Position numbers and translations under genes: made by a program. From contig JAQXMC010000005.1 in NCBI GenBank assembly GCA_029012445.1, positions 1 to 64,000 on the forward strand: a stretch of 64,000 nucleotides of DNA. The letters run 5' to 3'. The stretch comes from Oscillospiraceae bacterium. Its GTDB lineage: Bacteria; Bacillota; Clostridia; Oscillospirales; Acutalibacteraceae. Of the stretch, positions 46,743-54,953 are shown in pieces (the stretch's first letter is position 1; the number at the start of each line of letters is the position of its first letter). Under the pieces are notes generated by a model. That model did no database searches. It was not told the origin of the DNA and saw only the letters and a list, made by a program, of their open reading frames with translations.

Positions 46743-46969
46743 AAGCTATCCTCCGACGGCCTCAAATCTGTTTATTATCCGAGAGTAAATTTTCCTTTCC
46801 CGAATCGGATCTTCCGTACCGAATCTGACATATTATTTACAGTATACCATATTAACGGCTTAAAAGCACTATTTTTTTTAAGATTTTAAGTAAATAAAAT
46901 ATGTCTGACCGCTGTTGACAAAAAACGACGGAGCAAAGCATTTTCCGATAATATTTTTTGCGCCCCGTC

Positions 46970-46998
46970 TTGAATACTCGCCGCCTCTTTGCTATTAT
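46970..46998 (+). promoter_or_regulatory. Promoter of the ClC transporter gene
   Basis: TTGAAT (46970-46975), 17 bp, TATTAT (46993-46998), 30 nt before the chosen ATG. The rest of the 285-nt gap (46743-47027) is AT-rich with no fluoride-riboswitch-like motif visible. Confidence 0.6.
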
Positions 46999-47027
46999 GT
47001 ATTCAGGAAATGAAAAAGAGGGATAGC

Positions 47028-48284
47028 ATGAAATTCAAGGATTACAGTTTCAAAAAAGCCGCTGAATATATCTTCAATTTTTTCAAATGGATATTTCTCG
47101 CCTGCGTGACGGGAGCTGTCGGAGGTCTGGTCGGCTCCGCTTTCCATCTGTCGATAGAATATGTGACGGGAATCAGAGAAAAATACACCTGGGTAATATA
47201 TTTTCTCCCGCTGGGCGGAATAGTCATTGCGTTTCTTTATAAGATATGCAGACTTGACAAAAACGGCGGGACGGATTTTATAATAAGCTCGGTCAGAGAA
47301 AAGGAGAAAGTGCCCCTTCTTCTCGCCCCGCTGATATTCGTCAGCACCGTTATAACCCACCTTTGCGGCGGCTCGGCCGGCCGTGAAGGAGCGGCGCTTC
47401 AGCTCGGCGGCACTATCGGCTCGCAGGTGGGCAGCGTTTTCAGACTCGGTGAAAAGGATATGCACCTTATCATAATGTGCGGAATGAGCGGAGTGTTTTC
47501 GGCGCTGTTCGGTACGCCGCTGACGGCAACCGTCTTCGCTATGGAGGTCATATCAGTCGGCGTCGTCTATTACTCCTCTCTCGTTCCGTCGCTGACTTCA
47601 TCGCTTGTCGCCTATGCGGTGTCACGGCTGTTTAAGATAGCGCCTGTTGCCTTTAAACTGTCTCAGATACCACAGATAGGCGTGAAAAGTTTGTTAAAGG
47701 CTGTCGTTCTCGCAACCGTCTGCGCTGTCGTCAGTATAGTCTTCTGCATTTTGATGCACTTAGGTCACACATATCTGCCAAAGCTCATCAAAAACAGCTT
47801 TCTTCGGGCGGCCGCCGGCGGAACGCTGATAATCCTGCTGACGCTTCTCGTCGGAAACTATGACTATAACGGCGCCGGAATGAACATTATAGAAAATGCG
47901 ATAAACGGCTCCGCCGTGCCATATGCTTTTCTTCTGAAAATGATATTCACTGTCATCACTATATCCTGCGGCTATAAAGGCGGCGAGATAGTTCCGACTT
48001 TCTTTATCGGCGCTACTCTCGGCTGCGCCGTCGGTCCTCTTCTCGGGCTGCCCGCCGGATTTTCGGCGGCTCTCGGGCTTGTCGCCCTGTTCTGTTCGGT
48101 CGTCAACTGCCCGATAGCCTCAATGATTCTCAGCGTTGAAATGTTCGGCTCGGAGGGCTTTGTCTTTTTCGGCGTCGTCTGCGCCGTCAGCTATGTTCTT
48201 TCGGGATATTACAGCCTTTACGGAACGCAGAAGATAATGTATTCAAAGGTCAAGGCGGAATATATAAATATCAACGCATGGTGA
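47028..48284 (+). CDS. ClC-family anion transporter, possibly fluoride-type
   Basis: A 418-aa membrane protein with about ten to twelve hydrophobic segments. The ClC signature is THLCGGSAGREGAALQLGG, with the gating glutamate. The stretch before it, VPLLLAPLIFVSTVITHLCGGSAGREG, resembles the fluoride/proton antiporter branch (CLC-F), which uses APL-(x)-THL-GGSAGREG. The usual GSGIP filter near the N-terminus is replaced by NGGTDFI. I therefore lean to a CLC-F-like protein for fluoride or chloride, with moderate confidence. I chose ATG 47028, behind AGAGGGA, over an upstream ATG that adds 13 residues. Monocistronic. Confidence 0.85.
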   Translation: MKFKDYSFKKAAEYIFNFFKWIFLACVTGAVGGLVGSAFHLSIEYVTGIREKYTWVIYFLPLGGIVIAFLYKICRLDKNGGTDFIISSVREKEKVPLLLAPLIFVSTVITHLCGGSAGREGAALQLGGTIGSQVGSVFRLGEKDMHLIIMCGMSGVFSALFGTPLTATVFAMEVISVGVVYYSSLVPSLTSSLVAYAVSRLFKIAPVAFKLSQIPQIGVKSLLKAVVLATVCAVVSIVFCILMHLGHTYLPKLIKNSFLRAAAGGTLIILLTLLVGNYDYNGAGMNIIENAINGSAVPYAFLLKMIFTVITISCGYKGGEIVPTFFIGATLGCAVGPLLGLPAGFSAALGLVALFCSVVNCPIASMILSVEMFGSEGFVFFGVVCAVSYVLSGYYSLYGTQKIMYSKVKAEYININAW

Positions 48285-48461
48285 TTTTATTCCGCAATTC
48301 TGTCTCGTTCAATACATTTTATTTGGGGGCTATCCCGGCTTTGCTGAAGAAGCGGAAATTAACAATAGGGGAGCTGCCTGCCGGACCGACGCAGTTCATA
48401 ACACGGCAGGCGGAAAATTTGCGGCCAAACTATTGAATAAAACGCCGCTATATGATAGAAT
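48285..48461 (+). promoter_or_regulatory. Promoter of the lysine operon and upstream hairpin
   Basis: TTGAAT (48433-48438), 17 bp, TAGAAT (48456-48461), about 66 nt before dapA. Upstream lies a perfect 8-bp palindrome GCCTGCCG (48376-48383)/CGGCAGGC (48404-48411) with some smaller pairs around it. These probably belong to the ClC gene's 3' end. I see neither a lysine riboswitch nor a T-box between the promoter and dapA. Confidence 0.65.
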
Positions 48462-48527
48462 TAGATGTTAAATCAATTCGGTTTATTGTTTTAATTTTAT
48501 ATACTGTTATATACTGGAGGAAATGAA

Positions 48528-49412
48528 ATGGCAACAATTTTTAAAGGTGCGGCGACCGCTCTCATCACTCCGCTTGATAAAAACGGCGTCAACTATGAGC
48601 AGCTCGGATATCTTATCGACAAGCAGATTGAGGCCGGAACGGACGGTCTGGTCATCTGCGGAACAACCGGCGAGGGCGCAACTCTCACTCACCGCGAGCA
48701 TGAAGAAGTGCTGAGATACTCGGTCGAAAGGATAAACGGCAGAGTCGCCTCGATAGCCGGAACCGGCTCGAACGACGCGGCGAGAGCCATCGAGCTGACG
48801 AAATACGCCGGAACGATAGGCTATGACGCTGCGCTGGTCGTAACGCCGTATTACAACAAATGCACACAGAACGGCCTTGTCAGAATGTTCACCGAAATAG
48901 CCGACAACAGCACCATTCCGCTCATTCTCTATAATGTTCCGTCAAGAACAGGAGTCAACATAGAGCCGGAAACCTACGCAAAGCTTGCCGACCATCCGAT
49001 GATCCAAGGCATCAAGGAGGCTAACGGCAACATTTCAAAAGCCGTTGAAACCGCAAGGCTCGTCGGGGACAAGCTCGATATTTATTCGGGCAACGATGAT
49101 CAGATAGTTCCCATGCTCGCTCTCGGCGCAAAGGGAGTTATATCCGTTCTTTCAAATGTTCTGCCCGGCGAAACGAGCAGAATGTGTCATCTTTTCTTTG
49201 AGGGAAAGATAGAGGAAAGTCGCAGAATGCAGCTTGAATATCTCGATCTTATCAACGCTCTTTTCTGCGAGGTCAATCCTATTCCTGTCAAGGCGGCGAT
49301 GAACAAGCTCGGCTTCTGTGAAAACTATCTTCGCCTGCCGCTGACTCAGATGGAGGAAGAACACGCTGAAAAGCTCTTCTCGATTATGAGAAAGCACGGA
49401 ATCATCGAATAA
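48528..49412 (+). CDS. dapA: 4-hydroxy-tetrahydrodipicolinate synthase
   Basis: A 294-aa lyase condensing pyruvate with aspartate semialdehyde, the branch point to lysine and diaminopimelate. Motifs: GAATALITPLDKNGVNYEQLG, VICGTTGEGATLTHREHEEVL, YYNKCTQNGLVRMF, ILYNVPSRTGVNIEPETY (catalytic Tyr), IQGIKEANGNI (Schiff-base Lys) and IYSGNDDQIVPML. First gene of dapA-dapB-ddh-lysC, with TGGAGGAAATGAA as RBS. Full length. Confidence 0.97.
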   Translation: MATIFKGAATALITPLDKNGVNYEQLGYLIDKQIEAGTDGLVICGTTGEGATLTHREHEEVLRYSVERINGRVASIAGTGSNDAARAIELTKYAGTIGYDAALVVTPYYNKCTQNGLVRMFTEIADNSTIPLILYNVPSRTGVNIEPETYAKLADHPMIQGIKEANGNISKAVETARLVGDKLDIYSGNDDQIVPMLALGAKGVISVLSNVLPGETSRMCHLFFEGKIEESRRMQLEYLDLINALFCEVNPIPVKAAMNKLGFCENYLRLPLTQMEEEHAEKLFSIMRKHGIIE

Positions 49413-49431
49413 AATTCAGGGAAGTGTGAAA

Positions 49432-50166
49432 ATGAAGATAATTCTCAACGGCTCAAACGGAAGAATGGGCCGAGAGGTCATAAAGCTCGCCGAAGCGGGC
49501 TGCCGGAACGCCGAAATCGTCGCAAAGGTCGATATCACCGGTGAGGACGGATACAGACATATTTCGGATGTACGGGAAAGCGCAGACTGCATTGTTGAAT
49601 TTTCAAGCCATCTCGCAGCGGAGGAAATATGCAGCTACGCAAAAAAGAGCGGAACGCCCGTTGTTTTCGCTTCGACAGGTCACACCGACGAAGAAAAGAA
49701 GAAAATAGAAGATCTTTCAAGGTCAGTTCCTGTTTTCTTCTCGGCAAATATGTCGGTCGGCGTTGCGCTTCTTGTTGAGCTTGCGAAAAAAACGGCAGCC
49801 GCCATGCCTGACGCAGACATTGAGATCGTCGAGGTCCACCACAACGGAAAGCTCGACGCACCGAGCGGGACAGCTCTGATGCTTGCCGACGCGATAAAGC
49901 AGGTCAGAAGTAACGCCCGCCTCGTTCTCGGCAGAAGCGGCCACGCCAGAAGAGAAAAGAACGATATCGGCATAAGCTCGGTCAGGGTGGGCAATATCGT
50001 CGGCACGCATGAGGTCATAGTCGGAACAGACACCCAGACGATAACAATAAAGCATGAGGCTCACAGCAGAGCTTTGTTCGCTGAGGGAGCACTAAGCGCA
50101 GCCGAATTTCTGATAAAACAGCCTGCCGGGCTTTACACCATGCAGGATATGATCGCCGGAGCGTAA
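49432..50166 (+). CDS. dapB: 4-hydroxy-tetrahydrodipicolinate reductase
   Basis: A 244-aa NAD(P)H-dependent reductase. Rossmann loop NGSNGRMGREVIKLA at the N-terminus; then FASTGHTDEEKK, FSANMSVGVALLVELAKK, IVEVHHNGKLDAPSGTALMLADAI (catalytic His and Lys) and the C-terminal ALFAEGALSAAEFLIKQPAGLYTM. I chose ATG 49432, seven bases after AGGGAAG, over the in-frame GTG two codons earlier. Slightly shorter than E. coli DapB, as is common in Clostridia. It lies 19 nt after dapA. Confidence 0.96.
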   Translation: MKIILNGSNGRMGREVIKLAEAGCRNAEIVAKVDITGEDGYRHISDVRESADCIVEFSSHLAAEEICSYAKKSGTPVVFASTGHTDEEKKKIEDLSRSVPVFFSANMSVGVALLVELAKKTAAAMPDADIEIVEVHHNGKLDAPSGTALMLADAIKQVRSNARLVLGRSGHARREKNDIGISSVRVGNIVGTHEVIVGTDTQTITIKHEAHSRALFAEGALSAAEFLIKQPAGLYTMQDMIAGA

Positions 50167-50199
50167 ACCTTCGGAAAAAATAAACAGGTGGTAATTGAT

Positions 50200-51183
50200 A
50201 TGATTAGAATAGGTATATACGGCTACGGCAACCTCGGCAAGGGCGTTGAAAAAGCCATTACCCAGAACCCCGACACCAAGCTTGTTGCGGTGTTCACAAG
50301 AAGAAACCCGGAGAGCATCAAAATACAGACTCCCGGAGCAAAGGTCTGCTCGATATACGATATACTGCAATACAAACACAAGATAGATGTTATGATAGTC
50401 TGCGGAGGCAGCGCAACCGATCTGCCCGAGATGACGCCCTCCCTCGCCAAGGACTTCAATGTTCTTGACAGCTTCGACACTCACGCAAATATCCCCAAGC
50501 ATTTTGCGAGAGTTGACGCTTATGCGAGAGAATACGGAAACACGGCTCTCATTTCCTGCGGCTGGGATCCCGGAATGTTCTCGCTCAACAGACTCTATGC
50601 CGAGTGCATTCTCCCCGTCGGCAAGGATTACACCTTCTGGGGCAAAGGCGTCAGTCAGGGACATTCCGACGCTATAAGACGAATCCACGGCGTTCTTGAC
50701 GCAAGACAATACACTATCCCGCGCCCGGAGGCTCTCGAAAAGGTCAGAAATGGCGAAAATCCCGATCTGACCACCAGAGAAAAACACACGCGCGAATGCT
50801 TTGTCGTTGCGGCCGAGGGTGCCGACAAAAAATTTATTGAAGAAACGATAGTCAATATGCCCAACTATTTCGCCGACTATGACACAACCGTCCACTTCGT
50901 CACTCAGGAGGAGCTTGACCGGGATCATGCGGAGCTTCCTCACGGCGGCTTTGTTATCAGAAGCGGCAGTACAGGCTCGGATAACGAGCACAAGCATATA
51001 ATAGAATACAGCCTGAAGCTCGATTCAAACCCCGAATTCACAGCGAATGTTCTCGTCGCTTACGCTCGGGCGCTATACAGAATGAACGACAGAGGCGAAA
51101 TCGGCTGCAAGACGGTGTTCGATGTTGCGCCGGCACTTCTCTCGCCTCTTTCCCCCGAAGAGCTCAGAGAAAAATTACTGTAA
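50200..51183 (+). CDS. ddh: meso-Diaminopimelate dehydrogenase
   Basis: A 327-aa NADPH enzyme that makes meso-diaminopimelate from tetrahydrodipicolinate in one step, bypassing the acylated intermediates. It begins MIRIGIYGYGNLGKGVEKAI (Rossmann loop). It shows VMIVCGGSATDLPEM, LDSFDTHANIPKHF, SCGWDPGMFSLNRL, WGKGVSQGHSDAIRRI and HGGFVIRSGSTGSDNEH, all typical of Ddh. I chose ATG 50200 with AGGTGG eight bases upstream. The neighbourhood (dapA, dapB, lysC) supports the call and indicates the dehydrogenase variant of lysine and cell-wall precursor synthesis. Confidence 0.96.
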   Translation: MIRIGIYGYGNLGKGVEKAITQNPDTKLVAVFTRRNPESIKIQTPGAKVCSIYDILQYKHKIDVMIVCGGSATDLPEMTPSLAKDFNVLDSFDTHANIPKHFARVDAYAREYGNTALISCGWDPGMFSLNRLYAECILPVGKDYTFWGKGVSQGHSDAIRRIHGVLDARQYTIPRPEALEKVRNGENPDLTTREKHTRECFVVAAEGADKKFIEETIVNMPNYFADYDTTVHFVTQEELDRDHAELPHGGFVIRSGSTGSDNEHKHIIEYSLKLDSNPEFTANVLVAYARALYRMNDRGEIGCKTVFDVAPALLSPLSPEELREKLL

Positions 51184-51207
51184 AACTCATTGAAAGTAGG
51201 TTCATAT

Positions 51208-52521
51208 ATGCAAACGAAAGTATTGAAATTCGGCGGCAGCTCCCTTGCCGACGCAAAGCAGTTCAGAAGAGTGGCGGAGATAGTCAGAACCGAGCCTTCA
51301 AGGCGCTATGTCGTGGCTTCTGCTCCCGGAAAGCGCTTCAGTGAAGACACCAAGGTCACCGATATGCTCTATGACTGCTATCACCTGGCGGCGGAAAAGA
51401 AAAGCATCGACGGCGCCTTCGCAAAAATCGAAGAAAGATACAATCAGATCATAAGCGAGCTCGGGCTTGATTTTTCTCTTCAGGATGAGTTCGACAAAAT
51501 CAAAATGTCTATCCTTCACCACGCAGGCAGAGATTATATTGCCAGCCGCGGCGAATACCTCAATTCGATGATACTCGCCGAATACCTCGGCTATGATTTC
51601 ATCGACGCCGAAAACTGCATCTTCTTCTTCGAAAACGGCGTTTTTGACTCGGAAAAGACAAATGAGGCCACTGCCGAAATACTTTCAAGGCATGAAAGGG
51701 CGGTAATTCCCGGTTTTTACGGGGTGATGCCCAACGGCACCATAAAGACCTTCTCAAGAGGAGGCTCGGATATAACCGGCTCCATCGTCGCAAGAGCCGT
51801 TAATGCGGGCATATATGAAAACTGGACCGATGTTTCGGGAATGCTTATGGCGGACCCGAGGCTTATCGACTCCCCGAAAACGATAGATGTTATTACATAT
51901 AAGGAGCTTCGCGAGCTTGCCTATATGGGAGCGACCGTTCTTCATGAGGACGCTATTTTCCCTGTCATGGAAGCAAAAATTCCCATAAATATCAGAAACA
52001 CTAACAAGCCGGAGGCGAGCGGCACGCTTATCGTCCCCACTGTTGAAAACGACACGGGCAGCTCCGTTGTGACCGGTATCGCCGGCAAGGTCGGATTTTC
52101 GACCATCACCATTGAAAAAGGTCAGATGAACAAAGTCTCTTTCATCTCCGAGGTGCTCCAGTGTCTCACACGGCACAAAATAAATATCGAACATGTCCCG
52201 ACCGGTATTGACACAATATCAGTTGTCGTTCCGACCGATCAGCTCAAGGGCAAGGAGGAGGAGGTCTTCGCTTCCATTCGCCGCCATGTTTCGCCCGACG
52301 CGATAACGCTCAACGACAGCATAGCTCTCATTGCGGTCGTCGGCCGGAAGATGGTCAAATCGACTGGCACCGCCGGAAGAGTCTTCAAAGCGATCGGCTC
52401 GGCCGGAGTCAACATTAAGATGATCGACCAGGGCTCAAGCGAGCTGAACATCATAGTTGCCGTTGACGAAAAGGAATATATCACAGCGCTCAAGGCTATT
52501 TACAGTGAATTTGTGAAATAA
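51208..52521 (+). CDS. lysC: Aspartate kinase
   Basis: A 437-aa aspartokinase, the first step of the aspartate family. It starts MQTKVLKFGGSSLADAKQF (the KFGGSS motif). It also has SRGEYLNSMILAEYLG, TFSRGGSDITGSIVARAV, ENWTDVSGMLMADPR and AYMGATVLHEDAIFP, then two ACT domains (VTGIAGKVGFSTITIEKGQM; GTAGRVFKAIGSAGVNIKMI followed by DQGSSELNIIV). The ACT domains suggest feedback inhibition, most likely by lysine given the operon. I chose ATG 51208 over an in-frame TTG six codons earlier. It is the last gene of the operon although it acts first, as with aroF in the shikimate operon. Confidence 0.96.
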   Translation: MQTKVLKFGGSSLADAKQFRRVAEIVRTEPSRRYVVASAPGKRFSEDTKVTDMLYDCYHLAAEKKSIDGAFAKIEERYNQIISELGLDFSLQDEFDKIKMSILHHAGRDYIASRGEYLNSMILAEYLGYDFIDAENCIFFFENGVFDSEKTNEATAEILSRHERAVIPGFYGVMPNGTIKTFSRGGSDITGSIVARAVNAGIYENWTDVSGMLMADPRLIDSPKTIDVITYKELRELAYMGATVLHEDAIFPVMEAKIPINIRNTNKPEASGTLIVPTVENDTGSSVVTGIAGKVGFSTITIEKGQMNKVSFISEVLQCLTRHKINIEHVPTGIDTISVVVPTDQLKGKEEEVFASIRRHVSPDAITLNDSIALIAVVGRKMVKSTGTAGRVFKAIGSAGVNIKMIDQGSSELNIIVAVDEKEYITALKAIYSEFVK

Positions 52522-52557
52522 CATTATGCAAAATGAAATGATATAAAAATTATTACG

Positions 52558-52586
52558 GGCGTATCCGTCAGTCAGACGGATACGCC
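52558..52586 (+). terminator. Terminator of the lysine operon
   Basis: Perfect 12-bp stem GGCGTATCCGTC/GACGGATACGCC with loop AGTCA, 37 nt after the lysC stop. There is only a weak T-run. A near-copy of this hairpin recurs at 52834-52861. Confidence 0.75.
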
Positions 52587-52587
52587 T

Positions 52588-52808
52588 TCAGCTTGTCTAA
52601 AAACTTTTCGACAAGCTGTGAAACTGCCGGGAAAGGGTGACCGATGACATTTTCTTCGGTCGACAGGCGTACAAAGGTACTCCGAGACCGAAAAAATGCC
52701 AAGCATATAAGCGCTCAGCGACACAGTTCTGATACTGTGTCGCTGAATCAGTTTGCGGTTGTGTTTAAAATAATCAGACTTTTTCTTTCGTTTTTTAGCT
52801 TATATGCG
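52588..52808 (+). repeat. Repeated structured intergenic element (family A), copy 2
   Basis: It starts with a hairpin CAGCTTGTC/GACAAGCTG (about 52589-52618) and then aligns with copy 1: AAACTGCCGGGAAAGG, TGACCGATG, ATTTTCTTCGGTCGACAGG, CGTACAAAGGT, AAAATGCCAAGCATATAAG. The central hairpin TCAGCGACACAGT/ACTGTGTCGCTGA (52715-52746, 13 bp, loop TCTGAT) replaces the unrelated 15-bp stem of copy 1. CAGTTTG and AATCAGACTTTTTCTTTCG with a T-run follow. The conserved single-stranded blocks and compensated stem point to a structured RNA or RNA-like mobile element. It lies between lysC and the sulfatase gene. Confidence 0.7.
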
Positions 52809-52833
52809 TTTGGGCGTCTTTATCGGCAGTCTG

Positions 52834-52865
52834 CGGGCGTATCAGTCAGACGGATACGCCCGTTT
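52834..52865 (+). terminator. Second copy of the lysC-type terminator hairpin
   Basis: GGGCGTATC (52835-52843) with GATACGCCC (52853-52861), then GTTTT. It repeats the terminator at 52556-52586 except for a 3-base deletion, so the family A element is flanked by direct repeats of about 28 bp. Confidence 0.75.
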
Positions 52866-52871
52866 TAACGC

Positions 52872-52901
52872 TTGACTTAATAAATGAGCATATTGTATAA
52901 T
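52872..52901 (+). promoter_or_regulatory. Promoter of the sulfatase operon
   Basis: TTGACT (52872-52877), 18 bp, a perfect TATAAT (52896-52901), 35 nt before the start codon of the sulfatase gene. Confidence 0.75.
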
Positions 52902-52936
52902 AGTCGGGTATTCGACAATATACGGAGGAAAGCTAT

Positions 52937-54952
52937 ATGAAAAGTGAATTCAGACTTGACAAGGGCAAAAAAATATTCCCGATAATTACCTTGATTATCG
53001 GCGTGGGGCTTTTTGCCGCCCAGCTCATCACAAGGCAGAACTTTGTCGCCGTTCTGTGCGCCGGCTATTGCTGCGTTATGTCGGCCATTATCCTGCTGTC
53101 TCTGATAATAAAGAAAAAGGTCTATCCCGCAATGCTTCTCGGCTATGCGACGGCGAGCCTCGCCACGCTGATCTTTCACACTGTCTGGGGCGCTGACGCA
53201 GGCTTCGGGGCTTTCACCTCGGGAAAGGCCGGCTGGTCAAGCGCAGAGCATCCACTGCTTTCGGGTAGCGGCAATTTCTTCACAAGACTTGCGGGAAATC
53301 TCCTGCTCGTTCTGCCGGTCGCCGTTGCGCTTGTCGGGCTGCTTCTCGCTGTTAAAAAAGCTTTTCGCTCAGGAAAATTTAAAAAGGTCACGGTCTCATT
53401 TATGAGCGTGCTTCTTGTTCTGACCTCCGTTTTCTATGTTCTGACAATGAATATGAGAACTAAGCCCGTCACCGAAAGACTTTGGGAGGGACATGACGAT
53501 TATCTCAAGAATGTTGATCAGAACACCACCGGCAAGCCAAATGTGTTATACATACTCATGGACGACCTCGGTTACGCTGATGTTTCAATAAACGGAGCGA
53601 TATATGACACGCCGAACATAGACTCCATAGGCGAAAACGGACTGAATTTCACTGACTTCTATTCGAGCTATTCCGTCTGCTCCCCCGCCCGCTTTGCGGC
53701 TCTCACCGGCCGTTATCCTTACAGGGGTTACGCCGACAATGTTATATATCCGACTGTCAACTGTTTTTCGCCTTTCGCCCAGACAAGAATATTCAACAGC
53801 GTTGAGATGATAAACAACACTGACGGAATGCTCGGCGACGAGATCACGCTGGCCGAGGTCTTCCAAAACGCGGGGTACGAAACTGGTTGCTTCGGAAAAT
53901 GGCACCTTGGTGACTACGGCGAATATCTGCCGACAAGACAGGGCTTCGATTATTTCTACGGCAGTCATTATGTCAACGACATGAAGCCGTTTTATCATGT
54001 CCGTGAGCAGGACGGCGAATACACGATAGTCCGCGGAACGGACGAGCTCAAAGATCAGTCAGACGCAACTAAATGGATACACAGCGAGATAGAAAGCTGG
54101 ATAACCGAACAGGCAAACAGCGGAAAGCCTTTCTTCGCCTATTACACGACTCCCTGGCCGCACGCTCCCGTTTTCGTCGGGGACGAATATAAGGGCTCCA
54201 GCGGAATGGGCACCTATGTTGACTGCGTCACGGAATTTGACCATTACCTCGGCGAGCTGTTCAAGACAATGGAGGAGCTGGGCGTACTTGAAAACACGAT
54301 CATCGTGTTCACGAGCGACAACGGTCCCGCTCTCGAAGGCTCAACAGGAATTCTCCGCGGCGGCAAATATCTCGCTTATGAAGGCGGTCAGAAGGTTCCG
54401 TTCATGATCCGCTGGGACAATAACGGCGGACTTTTCAAGAGCGGTGAGCAGAGAGAGCAGAGCGCAACGCTTGTTGATATGTTCCCGACGCTCATTGAGC
54501 TTTGCGGAATAACGGGCAACGGCGGTCAGAAAAACTACCTGCCGCAGGACAGGGTGATCGACGGCGTTTCAATGGTGCCGCTTATAAAAAGCGACGAAGT
54601 CATTCACACCGAGAACACTCCTATTCTTCATATGAAGCGCCGCAAGGTCAAGGCAATTCAGTATACGGTCAAAAGTGAGGATATCCTTAGCCGTGATGAA
54701 TATAAGGACTATGACTACGATGTTCTGAAAGACAACGAATATATTACCTTCAAATATTTCAAAAACATTCAGAACGACAACTCGGCTTTCTTTGATAAAT
54801 ACAGAAAGAACTGGCTTCATATACTGACGGACGACGAGGGCGAAAACTATAACCGCACTCCGGCTTATCCTGAGATATCCGCCGAAATGAAAGCGAAGCT
54901 TGAACAGATCCAGAAAGACTTCCGGGCCAATTCGAGAGGAACGGTGAAATAA
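52937..54952 (+). CDS. Membrane-anchored sulfatase (Cys-type, formylglycine-dependent)
   Basis: 671 aa. Residues about 12-175 contain four hydrophobic segments, then an alkaline-phosphatase-fold sulfatase domain. NVLYILMDDLGYADVSING carries the metal-binding Asp pair. The sulfatase signature VCSPARFAALTGRYPYRG has Cys248 as the residue converted to formylglycine. GKWHLGDYGEYLPTRQGFDYF, TSDNGPALEGSTGILRGGK (metal-binding Asp-Asn) and the DMFPTLIEL end block follow. It removes sulfate from a sulfated sugar or similar compound, probably outside the membrane. The substrate is unknown; mucin- or plant-derived glycans are likely in a gut setting. The gene for its activating enzyme follows directly. 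Confidence 0.92.
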   Translation: MKSEFRLDKGKKIFPIITLIIGVGLFAAQLITRQNFVAVLCAGYCCVMSAIILLSLIIKKKVYPAMLLGYATASLATLIFHTVWGADAGFGAFTSGKAGWSSAEHPLLSGSGNFFTRLAGNLLLVLPVAVALVGLLLAVKKAFRSGKFKKVTVSFMSVLLVLTSVFYVLTMNMRTKPVTERLWEGHDDYLKNVDQNTTGKPNVLYILMDDLGYADVSINGAIYDTPNIDSIGENGLNFTDFYSSYSVCSPARFAALTGRYPYRGYADNVIYPTVNCFSPFAQTRIFNSVEMINNTDGMLGDEITLAEVFQNAGYETGCFGKWHLGDYGEYLPTRQGFDYFYGSHYVNDMKPFYHVREQDGEYTIVRGTDELKDQSDATKWIHSEIESWITEQANSGKPFFAYYTTPWPHAPVFVGDEYKGSSGMGTYVDCVTEFDHYLGELFKTMEELGVLENTIIVFTSDNGPALEGSTGILRGGKYLAYEGGQKVPFMIRWDNNGGLFKSGEQREQSATLVDMFPTLIELCGITGNGGQKNYLPQDRVIDGVSMVPLIKSDEVIHTENTPILHMKRRKVKAIQYTVKSEDILSRDEYKDYDYDVLKDNEYITFKYFKNIQNDNSAFFDKYRKNWLHILTDDEGENYNRTPAYPEISAEMKAKLEQIQKDFRANSRGTVK

Positions 54953-54953
54953 T

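Noticed and set aside
46743..47027. Fluoride riboswitch upstream of the ClC gene
   Set aside because: No GGCGATGG-like motif or paired structure with a terminator was found.
48285..48527. Lysine riboswitch or T-box upstream of dapA
   Set aside because: Only about 60 nt lie between the predicted start of transcription and dapA, and no conserved riboswitch blocks or terminator are visible. The GCCTGCCG palindrome is upstream of the promoter.
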